Shown here piece after piece: positions 1 to 7,529 of a stretch of DNA of 64,000 bases. The DNA comes from Litorivita sp040371945 (lineage in GTDB: Bacteria > Pseudomonadota > Alphaproteobacteria > Rhodobacterales > Rhodobacteraceae). Position 1 is the stretch's first letter. Each line of letters begins with the position of its first letter. The position numbers and the translations under genes were made by a program. The notes under the pieces were generated by a model. The model was not told the origin of the DNA. It saw only the letters and a program-made list of their open reading frames with translations, and searched no databases. The stretch spans positions 62,001-126,000 of the forward strand of contig NZ_BAABWS010000002.1 of NCBI RefSeq assembly GCF_040371945.1. The letters run 5' to 3'.

Positions 1-658
1 GCGCGCCGAGCGATTGCATATCGGTGCCCGGACGCATGTATTCGTCATGATCAAGGATCGGCAAACCGTTCACATCGCGCACGGTGATCACCGATTTGGC
101 AAACCGTTTGTCGGCCCATGCTGCCGCCGCGCGGCGCTGCGATTCAACGCCCAAAGCATCGGCCTGATCACGGGTAAACCCGTATTCGGTGGCGATGATA
201 TCGGCCGAGATGCCCTGCGGGACGAAATAATTGTCCATCGCCACGGTCGGATCGACCGCAACGGCCGCGCCGTCCGATCCCATCGGCACGCGGCCCATCA
301 TTTCCACGCCGCCCGCGATATAGGCCATGCCGGCCCCGCCTTTGACTTGGTTGGCGGCAAGGTTCACCGCCTCCATGCCCGAGGCGCAAAACCGGTTGAT
401 CGCAAGACCGGGGATGCTCTCGTCGAGGTCCGAGGCCAGAACCGCGGTGCGGGCAAGGCAGGCGCCTTGCTCCATCACTTGGGTCACATTGCCCCAGATC
501 ACGTCTTCGACCGCGTGGCCTTCGAGATTGTTACGGGTCTTGAGCGCGTTGAGGACATTGGCGCTGAGCGCGACGGCGGTCACCTCATGCAATGCGCCGT
601 CCTTGCGGCCTTTGCCGCGCGGGGTGCGCACAGCGTCATAAATATAGGCTTCGGTCAT
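1..658 (-). CDS. Acetyl-CoA C-acyltransferase (thiolase), partial
   Basis: Thiolase that cleaves 3-ketoacyl-CoA with CoA in beta-oxidation (or condenses two acetyl-CoA). The visible 219 codons give the N-terminal half, starting MTEAYIYDAVRTPRGK, a typical thiolase opening. The nucleophilic cysteine lies in NRFCASGMEAVN at about residue 91, followed by GGVEMMGRVPMG. The gene runs off the left edge, so its C-terminal half is missing. An AAGGAGA ribosome site precedes the ATG. It is the last visible gene of the acyl-CoA dehydrogenase group, and the small-molecule context favours the fatty-acid (FadA-like) role over the PHB role, which is inferred. Confidence 0.93.
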   Translation of the reverse strand, partial: MTEAYIYDAVRTPRGKGRKDGALHEVTAVALSANVLNALKTRNNLEGHAVEDVIWGNVTQVMEQGACLARTAVLASDLDESIPGLAINRFCASGMEAVNLAANQVKGGAGMAYIAGGVEMMGRVPMGSDGAAVAVDPTVAMDNYFVPQGISADIIATEYGFTRDQADALGVESQRRAAAAWADKRFAKSVITVRDVNGLPILDHDEYMRPGTDMQSLGA

Positions 659-709
659 TCGTCAGGTCTCCTTGAAACTGAGGATGTTCGGGCCCGTCGG
701 GGCCGGTGG

Positions 710-1336
710 TTAACCGGCCTTACGGGGCATAAGATCGTAGGGATGTTGCCAGTTTGGCAAGTCGCTAATTCGGGTGAGCCATTTGTCGATGTTCGGGTAA
801 TCGGCGCGGTCAAATCCGAACGGCTCGGGATAATAAAGATAGCCGCAGCAGGTCAGATCGGCGATCGTCGCCGCATCGCCGACAAGCCAGTCGCGGCCCT
901 CCAGCGCGGTGTTCAGCGTTTGAAACGCCGCCTTGAGCCGCCCTGCGGTAAAGGCGATGACCTCGGCGGGGCGTTTGTCTTCGGGCAAGAAATTCATCAA
1001 GAACCGCTGCATCCCTGCTTGCGACGACAATTTGTGATTGTCCCACAAAATCCAGCGCAACACCTCGCGCTCGTCCGCTTTGGTTTTGCCGCCCAATTTG
1101 CCGGTTTTCTCGACGATGTAATGTTGGATCACGCCTGATTGGCTCAGCGTCACATCGCCGTCCACCATCACGGGGGCCTCGGCCATGACATTCATCGCGC
1201 GGTAGTCGTCGCTGCGGTTCGCGCCGTGGAAGAAATCCACGAAAACCGGCTCCCAATCGGCGCCCGCCACGGCCAGCGTCAGCGCGGCCTTATACGAATG
1301 CCCGCTCTCTCCAAAGCAATGCAATTTGATGGTCAT
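710..1336 (-). CDS. Glutathione S-transferase family protein
   Basis: Predicted soluble glutathione transferase of 208 residues. The N-terminal thioredoxin-fold half starts MTIKLHCFGESGHSYKAAL and carries the GSH-site segment QSGVIQHYI. The C-terminal helical half contains WLVGDAATIADLTCCGYLYY, the usual N-capping/hydrophobic-staple region of the family. I chose the ATG at 1336 because AAGGGAGAGAGACAG lies just before it; an in-frame extension upstream has no such site. It sits between the acyl-CoA dehydrogenase and thiolase genes on the same strand. That suggests a role beside acyl-CoA turnover (thioether or electrophile handling), but the substrate cannot be read from the sequence. Confidence 0.88.
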   Translation of the reverse strand: MTIKLHCFGESGHSYKAALTLAVAGADWEPVFVDFFHGANRSDDYRAMNVMAEAPVMVDGDVTLSQSGVIQHYIVEKTGKLGGKTKADEREVLRWILWDNHKLSSQAGMQRFLMNFLPEDKRPAEVIAFTAGRLKAAFQTLNTALEGRDWLVGDAATIADLTCCGYLYYPEPFGFDRADYPNIDKWLTRISDLPNWQHPYDLMPRKAG

Positions 1337-1395
1337 CTGTCTCTCTCCCTTGTGCTTTGGCGGCGCGGCGCGCGGGCCTCGTGCCAAAGCGATTT

Positions 1396-1439
1396 GATAC
1401 CGATGTGATACCGACGTTATACCGACGCAATACCGACAC
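1396..1439. repeat. Four tandem 11-bp repeats upstream of GST gene
   Basis: Four back-to-back 11-base units run gataccgatgt, gataccgacgt, tataccgacgc, aataccgacac. All share the core ATACCGA. The period is about one helical turn, so a protein could contact every unit on one DNA face. The array lies 60-103 bases before the glutathione transferase start codon, in a non-coding gap (1337-1505), so it may be part of that gene's promoter or leader. I do not recognise the binding protein. Confidence 0.7.
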
Positions 1440-1505
1440 GGGTTTTTTGATCATTTGGCCGATGCTGCCCCGCATCGCGGCGCGGGTCCAGAGCGGCTCG
1501 TGGCG

Positions 1506-1718
1506 TCATTTTTTGCGGGTCTCCAGTTCGGATGTGAAGAGGCGCAAACGGTGCCCGAAGGTGTCTTCGTTGAGGATGCTGTCAAAGTTTTCAAACACGA
1601 AAGACAGCGCCTCTCCCTCGTCCATTCCGGCCTCTGCCGCGAATTTTTTCAGCCGCCGGTAACCGTCTTCGGTCATCGAGGCATTGAAGCGGCGGGTCAG
1701 GCGAAAACGTTTGGGCAT
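1506..1718 (-). CDS. Conserved small hypothetical protein
   Basis: A 70-residue basic-then-acidic protein, MPKRFRLTRRFNASM at the start and ELETRKK at the end. The middle (EDGYRRLKKFAAEAGMDEGEALSFVFENF) looks like amphipathic helices, loosely like a ribbon-helix-helix or other small DNA-binding fold, but there is no firm family match. An AGGGAGCC stretch lies before the ATG. It sits between the acyl-CoA dehydrogenase and glutathione transferase genes on the same strand, so it is probably co-transcribed with one of them. Function unknown. Confidence 0.65.
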   Translation of the reverse strand: MPKRFRLTRRFNASMTEDGYRRLKKFAAEAGMDEGEALSFVFENFDSILNEDTFGHRLRLFTSELETRKK

Positions 1719-1798
1719 TAAGGCTCCCTTCGTTTGGTCTGCCGGTGTTTGCGTTGCCGGTCGGAAAATGGAATAGCGATATTTTTCAAAGGTTTGTC

Positions 1799-1824
1799 GG
1801 GAGCCGGCATCCCCGCCGGCTCCC
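1799..1824 (-). terminator. Strong hairpin after the acyl-CoA dehydrogenase gene
   Basis: A perfect 10-base inverted repeat, GGGAGCCGGC at 1799-1808 and GCCGGCTCCC at 1815-1824, with a 6-base loop. It lies 60 bases beyond the stop codon of the acyl-CoA dehydrogenase in the direction of transcription. No immediate T-run follows on the minus strand, so it could be a 3'-end stabilising or partial read-through structure rather than a classical intrinsic terminator. Confidence 0.55.
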
Positions 1825-1884
1825 TTCCCGTGAGTGGGCTTTCGCCCCCTGTTGCGGCCTTGCGGCGCAGGTTTATCCCCGCGC

Positions 1885-3660
1885 TCAGAAGCTCTCGGCG
1901 TCCAGCGCCATCACCGTGTCGGCACCCGATTGGATGCGCGCCAGATGGGTGGCCACGGCGGGCAAACGGCGCGCCATGTAATAGCGGCCCGTCGCCAGTT
2001 TGGTCTCATAGAAGGCCTTGTCCGCAGGATCGCCCTTGAGCGCCTCCGAGGCCGCTTTTCCCATGTAACCCCACATCAAACCCAATGTGACATGCCCGAA
2101 AAGATGCATGAAATCATTCGATCCCGCCAAAGCGTGGTTGGGGTTCTTCATACCGTTTTGCATGAAATACATCGCCGCCGCCTGAAGCGCTTTGGAGGCT
2201 TCTTTCAAAGGCTCGGTGAAGGGCGCCATGGCCTCGTCATCGGCGTTTTCCTTGCAGAAGGTTTTGACCAGTTCGATGAAGGCCATCATCGGTTTGCCGC
2301 CATCTGCGGCCAGCTTGCGACCCACCAGATCGAGCGCCTGAACACCGTTGGCGCCCTCATAGATCATGGCGATCCGCGCATCGCGGGTGAATTGCGACAT
2401 GCCCCATTCTTCGATGTAACCGTGGCCGCCGTAGATTTGCTGCGCCTTGACGGTCATGTCGTAGCCCTCATCGGTGAGGAAGCCCTTGATCACCGGAGTG
2501 AGCAGCGAAATCAGGCCCAGAGCCGTGCTGTCATTCTTGCGGTGCGAGCGGTCGATAAGCTCGGCGCCCCAAAGGCACAGCATCCGCGCGCCCTCGCAAA
2601 AGCTTTTCTGATCCATCAAGGAACGGCGGATATCGGGGTGCACGATCAGGGGGTCGGCGGGTTTGTCGGGGAACTGCGCGCCGGTCACGGCGCGGCCCTG
2701 CAAACGGTCTTTGGCGTAGATCACGGCGTTTTGGTAGGCGGCCTCGGCTTGGCTAAGCCCTTGCATACCAACGCCAATACGGGCTTCGTTCATCATGGTG
2801 AACATCGCGCGCATGCCCTTATGGGCCTCGCCGATCAGGTAACCGGTCGCGCCGTCATAGTTCAGCACGCAGGTCGAATTGCCGTGGATGCCCATCTTTT
2901 CTTCGATTGAACCGACCGACACGCCATTGCGCGCGCCAAGCGTGCCGTCGTCGTTGACGATGAACTTGGGCACGATAAAGAGCGACACGCCCTTGATGCC
3001 CTCGGGACCGCCAGGGATTTTCGCCAGCACGAGGTGGATGACGTTCTCGGACATGTCGTGATCACCGGCCGAAATGAAAATCTTCTGGCCGGAGATGGCA
3101 TAGGTGCCGTCGTCTTGCGGCTCTGCCTTGGTGCGCATGAGACCCAGATCGGTGCCGCAATGCGGCTCGGTCAGGTTCATCGTGCCGGTCCATTCGCAGG
3201 AGACCATCTTGGGCAGGTAGGTTGCCTTTTGCTCGTCCGATCCGTGGGCGTGGATCGCCGAATATGCCCCGTGGGTCAGGCCCGGATACATCATGAACGC
3301 CTGGTTCGCCGATTGCATCATCTCGCCAACCGCGATGGCCAGCACATAGGCCATGCCCTGACCGCCATATTCGGGGTCGCAATCCAGACCGGTCCAACCG
3401 CCCTCTTTGAGTTGCTCAAAGGCCTCTTTGAAGCCTGTGGGGGTAAAGACCTTGCCGTTTTCCAAACGGCAGCCTTCCTTGTCGCCCACCACATTGAGAG
3501 GGGCCAGAACTTCGGAAGAGATCTTGCCCGCTTCCTCCAATACCGCGCCGGTGAAATCCGGTTCAAGCTCGTCATATCCGGGGATATCGGCCTGCGAGGC
3601 CTTCAAAACGTCGTGCAGGATGAACTGCATGTCTTTGATCGGTGCGGTATAGCTGGGCAT
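1885..3660 (-). CDS. Acyl-CoA dehydrogenase, ~590-residue (FadE/DmdC-like) class
   Basis: Flavin-dependent oxidation of an acyl-CoA to the 2-enoyl-CoA in the cytoplasm. At 591 residues it belongs to the long class with an extra C-terminal domain, which includes both fatty-acid dehydrogenases and the methylmercaptopropionyl-CoA dehydrogenase DmdC. Visible marks are GEMMQSANQAFMMYPGLTHG, the FAD/substrate segment TMNLTEPHCGTDLG, KIFISAGDHD, and the C-terminal IYEGANGVQALDLVGRK with the likely catalytic glutamate. Neighbouring thiolase and MerR genes favour a beta-oxidation role, but DmdC activity cannot be excluded from sequence alone. The gene begins 25 bases after the stop of the MerR regulator, so the two are probably co-transcribed. 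Confidence 0.92.
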   Translation of the reverse strand: MPSYTAPIKDMQFILHDVLKASQADIPGYDELEPDFTGAVLEEAGKISSEVLAPLNVVGDKEGCRLENGKVFTPTGFKEAFEQLKEGGWTGLDCDPEYGGQGMAYVLAIAVGEMMQSANQAFMMYPGLTHGAYSAIHAHGSDEQKATYLPKMVSCEWTGTMNLTEPHCGTDLGLMRTKAEPQDDGTYAISGQKIFISAGDHDMSENVIHLVLAKIPGGPEGIKGVSLFIVPKFIVNDDGTLGARNGVSVGSIEEKMGIHGNSTCVLNYDGATGYLIGEAHKGMRAMFTMMNEARIGVGMQGLSQAEAAYQNAVIYAKDRLQGRAVTGAQFPDKPADPLIVHPDIRRSLMDQKSFCEGARMLCLWGAELIDRSHRKNDSTALGLISLLTPVIKGFLTDEGYDMTVKAQQIYGGHGYIEEWGMSQFTRDARIAMIYEGANGVQALDLVGRKLAADGGKPMMAFIELVKTFCKENADDEAMAPFTEPLKEASKALQAAAMYFMQNGMKNPNHALAGSNDFMHLFGHVTLGLMWGYMGKAASEALKGDPADKAFYETKLATGRYYMARRLPAVATHLARIQSGADTVMALDAESF

Positions 3661-3685
3661 TGAGATCTCTCTCCCTTGGTGGTGT

Positions 3686-4087
3686 TTACTCCGCCGCCCG
3701 TTTTGGTTGGCGCAGCGAGGCGATCATTTTCTCGCCCCATTTCATTTGCTCTTGAAGCTCTTCGATGGCGGTGTTGAGCTCATCGCGTTGCTTCATCAGG
3801 TCTTCAAGGCGGGTTTGCGCCACCTCATAGGTTTTGGTCAGCTGCGTTTGCTGCTGATCCCCGACCTCATATAGGTCGAGAAGTTGACGGATCTCTTCAA
3901 GGCTGAAGCCGAAGCGTTTGCCCCTCAAGATCAATTTGAGCCGTGCACGATCACGGCGGGTAAACAGGCGCTTTTGCCCCTCACGAATGGGGAACAGAAG
4001 CTCCTTTGCTTCGTAGAACCGCAATGTGCGCGGGGTCACCTCGAAGGCGTCGCACATCTCGCGGATGGTCATCGTTTGATCGTTCAT
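3686..4087 (-). CDS. MerR-family transcriptional regulator (upstream of acyl-CoA dehydrogenase)
   Basis: A 133-residue regulator. The N-terminal winged helix has TIREMCDAFEVTPRTLRFYE, the MerR DNA-binding signature, then a basic RRDRARLKLILRGKRFGFSLEEIRQLLDLYE wing/hinge, and a long coiled-coil dimer helix (about residues 75-125) rich in E, Q and L. There is no cysteine effector site, which suggests an organic ligand such as an acyl-CoA rather than a metal. I chose the ATG at 4087 because GAGGATAAA precedes it; the upstream in-frame ATG at 4126 lacks a clear site. It directly precedes the acyl-CoA dehydrogenase, so autoregulated control of that operon is the likely job (inference from LiuR-type regulators). 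Confidence 0.9.
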   Translation of the reverse strand: MNDQTMTIREMCDAFEVTPRTLRFYEAKELLFPIREGQKRLFTRRDRARLKLILRGKRFGFSLEEIRQLLDLYEVGDQQQTQLTKTYEVAQTRLEDLMKQRDELNTAIEELQEQMKWGEKMIASLRQPKRAAE

Positions 4088-4164
4088 TTTATCCTCACAA
4101 GCGTGATTGCCGAATTGACTGGTCAAATGAACGTCCTGATACGTCGATACAACGACTCGTGAGA

Positions 4165-4207
4165 TTGACGTAAGTCATACGCCACGTCACTTTCAGGCTT
4201 ACGTAAG
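4165..4207. promoter_or_regulatory. Candidate MerR boxes in the 4088-4406 intergenic gap
   Basis: The gap between the two MerR genes holds the perfect palindrome CTTACGTAAG at 4198-4207 and a related element TTGACGTAAG at 4165-4174 (8 of 10 bases alike), 33 bases apart. TTACGT/ACGTAA half sites resemble those reported for MerR-type acyl-CoA regulators (LiuR group). They lie 78-120 bases before the start of the first MerR gene, where a promoter for the MerR-acyl-CoA dehydrogenase operon is expected. I see no gene in the rest of the 319-base gap. Confidence 0.45.
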
Positions 4208-4406
4208 AACAGCCAAGGTAACCCTAAGTCACTGGTAATAACCTTTCGCGGGGAAAAAAACGCGAAGAGAAACACAGTATGGTATTCCAGACCCCGCATC
4301 CGATGTCGTCCTATCCGTTGGAGTAGGGACACGGAGCAATGCGGGCCTATGGGGCCGGCTGATTCTCCTTTTTTGGGCAAAGAGGGGACCCGTCTTGAGG
4401 TGCGCG

Positions 4407-4781
4407 TTACAGCTTCGAGAGGGCCTCGGAGGTCTCGTCGCGCGATTTGCGCAGCTCTGCGATGGCCTCATCAAGCTGCGCGCGCTGGTCTTCGAGCTCG
4501 GCAAGCTGGTTGGTGGCGTTCTCGACCCATTGGCGCATCTGCATCTCGGTGCCTTCGTGGTCATACATCTGCAACCACTGGCGGATGCCTTCGAGCGAAA
4601 ACCCCCATTTTCGGCCGCGCAAGATCAGAACCATACGCGCACATTCGCGCGCGCCGTAAAAGCGCGAGCGGCCTTCGCGCTCTGGCTGCAATAACTCGAT
4701 ATACTCGTAATAGCGTAACGTGCGCGGGGTCACGTCGAACTTCGCGCACATTTCTTTGAACGAAAGCCGTGTTTCAGACAT
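4407..4781 (-). CDS. Second MerR-family transcriptional regulator
   Basis: A 124-residue paralogue of the neighbouring MerR gene. SFKEMCAKFDVTPRTLRYYE is the HTH, followed by ECARMVLILRGRKWGFSLEGIRQWLQMYD and a coiled-coil from about residue 75 (LAELEDQRAQLDEAIAELRKSRDE). No metal-binding cysteine pattern is visible. The start at 4781 is supported by AAGGGAGATACGC just before the ATG; the in-frame extension to 4829 has no ribosome site. It is read divergently from the thioesterase/MATE operon (start 4907) and in the same direction as the acyl-CoA dehydrogenase operon, so it could control either. Confidence 0.9.
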   Translation of the reverse strand: MSETRLSFKEMCAKFDVTPRTLRYYEYIELLQPEREGRSRFYGARECARMVLILRGRKWGFSLEGIRQWLQMYDHEGTEMQMRQWVENATNQLAELEDQRAQLDEAIAELRKSRDETSEALSKL

Positions 4782-4906
4782 GCGTATCTCCCTTGTGCCA
4801 AAGTTAAGTCGAAGTTTGGGGGAGAGCAACCGCTGCTCTTGCCCTTGGGTGAAATTGCCGCTCTTATTGTGCGGTATCCTCTATTCAGAGCAGGGCAATA
4901 GCCACA

Positions 4907-5338
4907 ATGACCGACCGACACGCCAAAATGGCGGAGCAGTTCATCTCTAATATCCCGCATGCGAAGGCGCTGGGCATGAAGCTCACCGCAATCGGGCAGG
5001 GGCAAGCCACGATCAAGATGGAGTATAACGAGCAATTCATCGGCGATCCGCAAACCGGCGTGATCCATGGCGGGGCGGTTTCGGCCTTGATGGACACCTG
5101 TTGCGGGGCGGCGGTGATGAGCCACCCCTCCAGCCCTGGAGGCACGGCGACGATTGATCTGCGCATTGATTACATGCGCGCCGCCACCCCCGGAGAGGCG
5201 ATCACCACCACCGCCCATTGCTATCACATCACCCGTTCGGTCGCCTTCGTGCGCGCCACTGCGACCGACAATGACACCGACCGCCCTGTGGCCACGGCCA
5301 CCGGCGCCTTTACCGTCGAAGCGAGGCGCAGCAAATGA
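4907..5338 (+). CDS. PaaI-family hotdog thioesterase (first of two)
   Basis: A 143-residue hotdog-fold acyl-CoA thioesterase, expected to hydrolyse an acyl- or aryl-CoA to the free acid and CoA. The family signature TGVIHGGAVSALMDTCCGAA (around residues 50-69) holds the HGG turn and the conserved Asp on the long central helix, followed by ATIDLRIDYMRAATPG. Its stop overlaps the start of the next gene by four bases (ATGA), so the two are translationally coupled and probably form a heteromer or work on related substrates. Divergent from the second MerR gene. Confidence 0.88.
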   Translation: MTDRHAKMAEQFISNIPHAKALGMKLTAIGQGQATIKMEYNEQFIGDPQTGVIHGGAVSALMDTCCGAAVMSHPSSPGGTATIDLRIDYMRAATPGEAITTTAHCYHITRSVAFVRATATDNDTDRPVATATGAFTVEARRSK

Positions 5339-5844
5339 TCCGCAAGCCGCCCGAACCCGTCCAGATCGTCAAACAGCGCCGCGATGATGCTTTGGCTTCC
5401 TTGGTGCATGGCGTGCCCTATATCAAATGGCTCGGCATCGAATTCGACCGCCGCGGGGACGAGTTGACCGCCATTTTGCCCTTTGCCGACAAATTGATCG
5501 GCAACCCGTTTTTGCCCGCGATCCATGGCGGGGTCACAGCGGCGTTTTTGGAGGTCACGGCGATCATCGGGTTGAGCTGGGCGATGCTGTGGGACGAGAT
5601 TGAGGACGGGCGTTTTGACGCCGAGGCTCTGGCCCAAGGCCAGATGCCGCGCCTGCCGAAAACCATTGATTTCACCGTCGACTACCTGCGCTCGGGCCTG
5701 CCGCGCGATGCCTATGCGCGCGCGCAGATCAACCGCTCGGGGCGGCGCTATGCTTCGGTGCGTGTCGAAGCGTGGCAAGACAACCGCGACCGCGCCTTTG
5801 CCCAAGCCACGGGGCATTTCTTGATGCCTGATCGTGATCGCTAG
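5335..5844 (+). CDS. PaaI-family hotdog thioesterase (second of two)
   Basis: A 169-residue hotdog protein, coupled to the preceding thioesterase by an ATGA overlap. The signature is LPAIHGGVTAAFLEVTAIIG (HGG plus the long helix, with Glu in place of the usual Asp) and TIDFTVDYLRSGLPRDAYA. A ~25-residue insertion after the central helix (WAMLWDEIEDGRFDAEALAQ) and an N-terminal extension distinguish it from the first copy. Such adjacent unequal pairs can be functional partners; the substrate is unknown. The MATE gene follows after three bases. Confidence 0.85.
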   Translation: MIRKPPEPVQIVKQRRDDALASLVHGVPYIKWLGIEFDRRGDELTAILPFADKLIGNPFLPAIHGGVTAAFLEVTAIIGLSWAMLWDEIEDGRFDAEALAQGQMPRLPKTIDFTVDYLRSGLPRDAYARAQINRSGRRYASVRVEAWQDNRDRAFAQATGHFLMPDRDR

Positions 5845-5847
5845 GCC

Positions 5848-7188
5848 ATGAGCGCCCCCGCCTGTGCCGCGCGCGCCGCCGCGCCCGAGGTCACCCACCG
5901 GCGGATTTTGCACATTGCCGTGCCGATTGTTCTGTCCAATGCCACGGTGCCGATTTTGGGCGCGGTGGACACCGGCGTGATCGGGCAAATGGGATTGGCC
6001 GCACCCATCGGGGCGGTGGGGCTCGGGGCGATTGTGCTGACCTCTCTCTATTGGGTGTTCGGGTTTTTGCGGATGGGGACCACGGGTTTGACCGCGCGGG
6101 CCATCGGCGCGGGAGAGGACGGCGAGGTTGCCGCCTTGTTGACCCGCGCCTTGATGCTCGCGGCGCTGGCGGGAGCGGTGATCATTGCGCTGCAATCCTT
6201 GCTGTTTCTCGCGGCCTTTCGCCTCTCGCCCGCAACGCCCGAGGTCGAGGAACTTGCGCGCAGCTATATGCGCATCCGCGTGTTTTCCGCCCCTGCGGCC
6301 ATTGCGATTTACGGCGTTACCGGATGGCTCATCGCTCAAGAGCGCACCCGCGGCGTTCTGGTGATCCAGCTTTGGATGAACGGGCTCAACATCGGGCTCG
6401 ATTTTTGGTTTGTGCTTGGCCTTGGTTGGGGTGTCGAAGGCGTGGCCTTGGCGACCTTTTTGGCCGAATGGAGCGGGCTGGCCATGGGGCTTTACCTGTG
6501 CCGCGCGGCCTTTCGCGTGCCTGCGTGGCGCGATTGGGCGCGGGTGTTCGACCGCGCGGCGCTGCGCAATATGGCGATGGTGAACCGCGACATCATGCTG
6601 CGCTCGCTCATGCTACAGGCGATCTTCAGCTCCTTCATCTTCCTTGGCGCCGATTTTGGCGATGTGCCCTTGGCCGCCAATCAGGTGTTGCTGCAGTTTT
6701 TGATGATCACGGCCTACGGGCTCGACGGGTTTGCCTTTGCGGTCGAAGCCTTGGTCGGTCAGGCCTTGGGCGCGCGTGACCGCGCCCGCCTGCGCCGTAG
6801 CGCATGGATGTGCAGCCTGTGGGGCTGGTCCACGGGGGCGGCATTGGCCTTGGTCTTTGTGGTGTTCGGCGCGGCGCTGATCGATGTGATGACCACCTCC
6901 GAGCCGGTGCGCGCCGAGGCGCGGGTCTATCTTATCTATATGATCATCGCGCCGCTGTTGGGCGCGGCAAGCTGGCTGTTGGACGGGATATTCATCGGCG
7001 CCACCCGCACCCGCGACATGCGCAATATGATGGCGATCAGCTTTGTGATCTATGTGATTTCGGTCGCGGTCTTGGTGCCCAGCTTTGGCAATCACGGGCT
7101 ATGGTCGAGCCTGCTGATCTCTTTCATCGCGCGCGGGATCACTTTGGGGTGGAAATACCCCGCGCTGGAGGCCGAGGCACAGGCCTAG
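5848..7188 (+). CDS. MATE-family efflux transporter (DinF-like)
   Basis: A 446-residue inner-membrane Na+- or H+-driven exporter with about 12 hydrophobic segments in two homologous halves. The start THRRILHIAVPIVLSNATVPILGAVDTGVIGQ is the typical MATE first helix with its conserved proline and aspartate, and LDFWFVLGLGWGVEGVALATFLAEW marks the end of the first half. GLDGFAFAVEALVGQALGA is the DinF/NorM second-half repeat. It is last in the thioesterase-thioesterase-MATE operon and ends tail to tail with arsC, sharing four bases. The exported substrate cannot be inferred. Confidence 0.92.
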   Translation: MSAPACAARAAAPEVTHRRILHIAVPIVLSNATVPILGAVDTGVIGQMGLAAPIGAVGLGAIVLTSLYWVFGFLRMGTTGLTARAIGAGEDGEVAALLTRALMLAALAGAVIIALQSLLFLAAFRLSPATPEVEELARSYMRIRVFSAPAAIAIYGVTGWLIAQERTRGVLVIQLWMNGLNIGLDFWFVLGLGWGVEGVALATFLAEWSGLAMGLYLCRAAFRVPAWRDWARVFDRAALRNMAMVNRDIMLRSLMLQAIFSSFIFLGADFGDVPLAANQVLLQFLMITAYGLDGFAFAVEALVGQALGARDRARLRRSAWMCSLWGWSTGAALALVFVVFGAALIDVMTTSEPVRAEARVYLIYMIIAPLLGAASWLLDGIFIGATRTRDMRNMMAISFVIYVISVAVLVPSFGNHGLWSSLLISFIARGITLGWKYPALEAEAQA

Positions 7189-7529
7189 AGCAGCGCGCCC
7201 AAGGCTTCGGTCGGGCGGCCGATCACGGCGCGCGCGCCTTTGATGGCGATGGGGCGCTCGATCAAAATCGGATGGGCGGCCATGGCGGCGATCAACGCAT
7301 CCTCGGCGCTGTCGCGGCCAAGTCCAAGCGCTTTGAAAACTCTCTCGCCGCGCCGCATCATCTCGATCGCAGGCAGGCCGAGTTTGGCCAAAACGGCGCG
7401 GATCTCCGCCACGTCCGGCGCATCATCGAGATAGCGCCGCTCGGTGACATGGGCGCCGCGCTCGGCCAAAAATTCCAGCCCCGCGCGCGATTTGCTACAG
7501 CGCGAATTGTGCCAGTAGATCACGCTCAT
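7185..7529 (-). CDS. arsC: Arsenate reductase (ArsC/Spx, glutaredoxin-coupled class)
   Basis: A 114-residue thioredoxin-fold protein, WHNSRCSKSRAGLEFL at the N-terminus with the single catalytic cysteine at residue 11 and the family's CxxS/R surroundings. HPILIERPIAIKGARAVIGRP near the C-terminus matches the arginine-bearing loop of ArsC. Known members reduce arsenate to arsenite with glutathione/glutaredoxin, but many chromosomal copies have unknown substrates. I set the start at 7529 because it forms an ATGA overlap with the pyrD stop and has GAGG seven bases before it, rather than the ATG two codons earlier. No arsenite exporter or ArsR gene is adjacent. Confidence 0.85.
   Translation of the reverse strand: MSVIYWHNSRCSKSRAGLEFLAERGAHVTERRYLDDAPDVAEIRAVLAKLGLPAIEMMRRGERVFKALGLGRDSAEDALIAAMAAHPILIERPIAIKGARAVIGRPTEALGALL

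Noticed and set aside
14..1138. 374-codon plus-strand frame over the thiolase and GST genes
   Set aside because: Both minus-strand genes have strong motifs and ribosome sites; this frame is a high-GC shadow.
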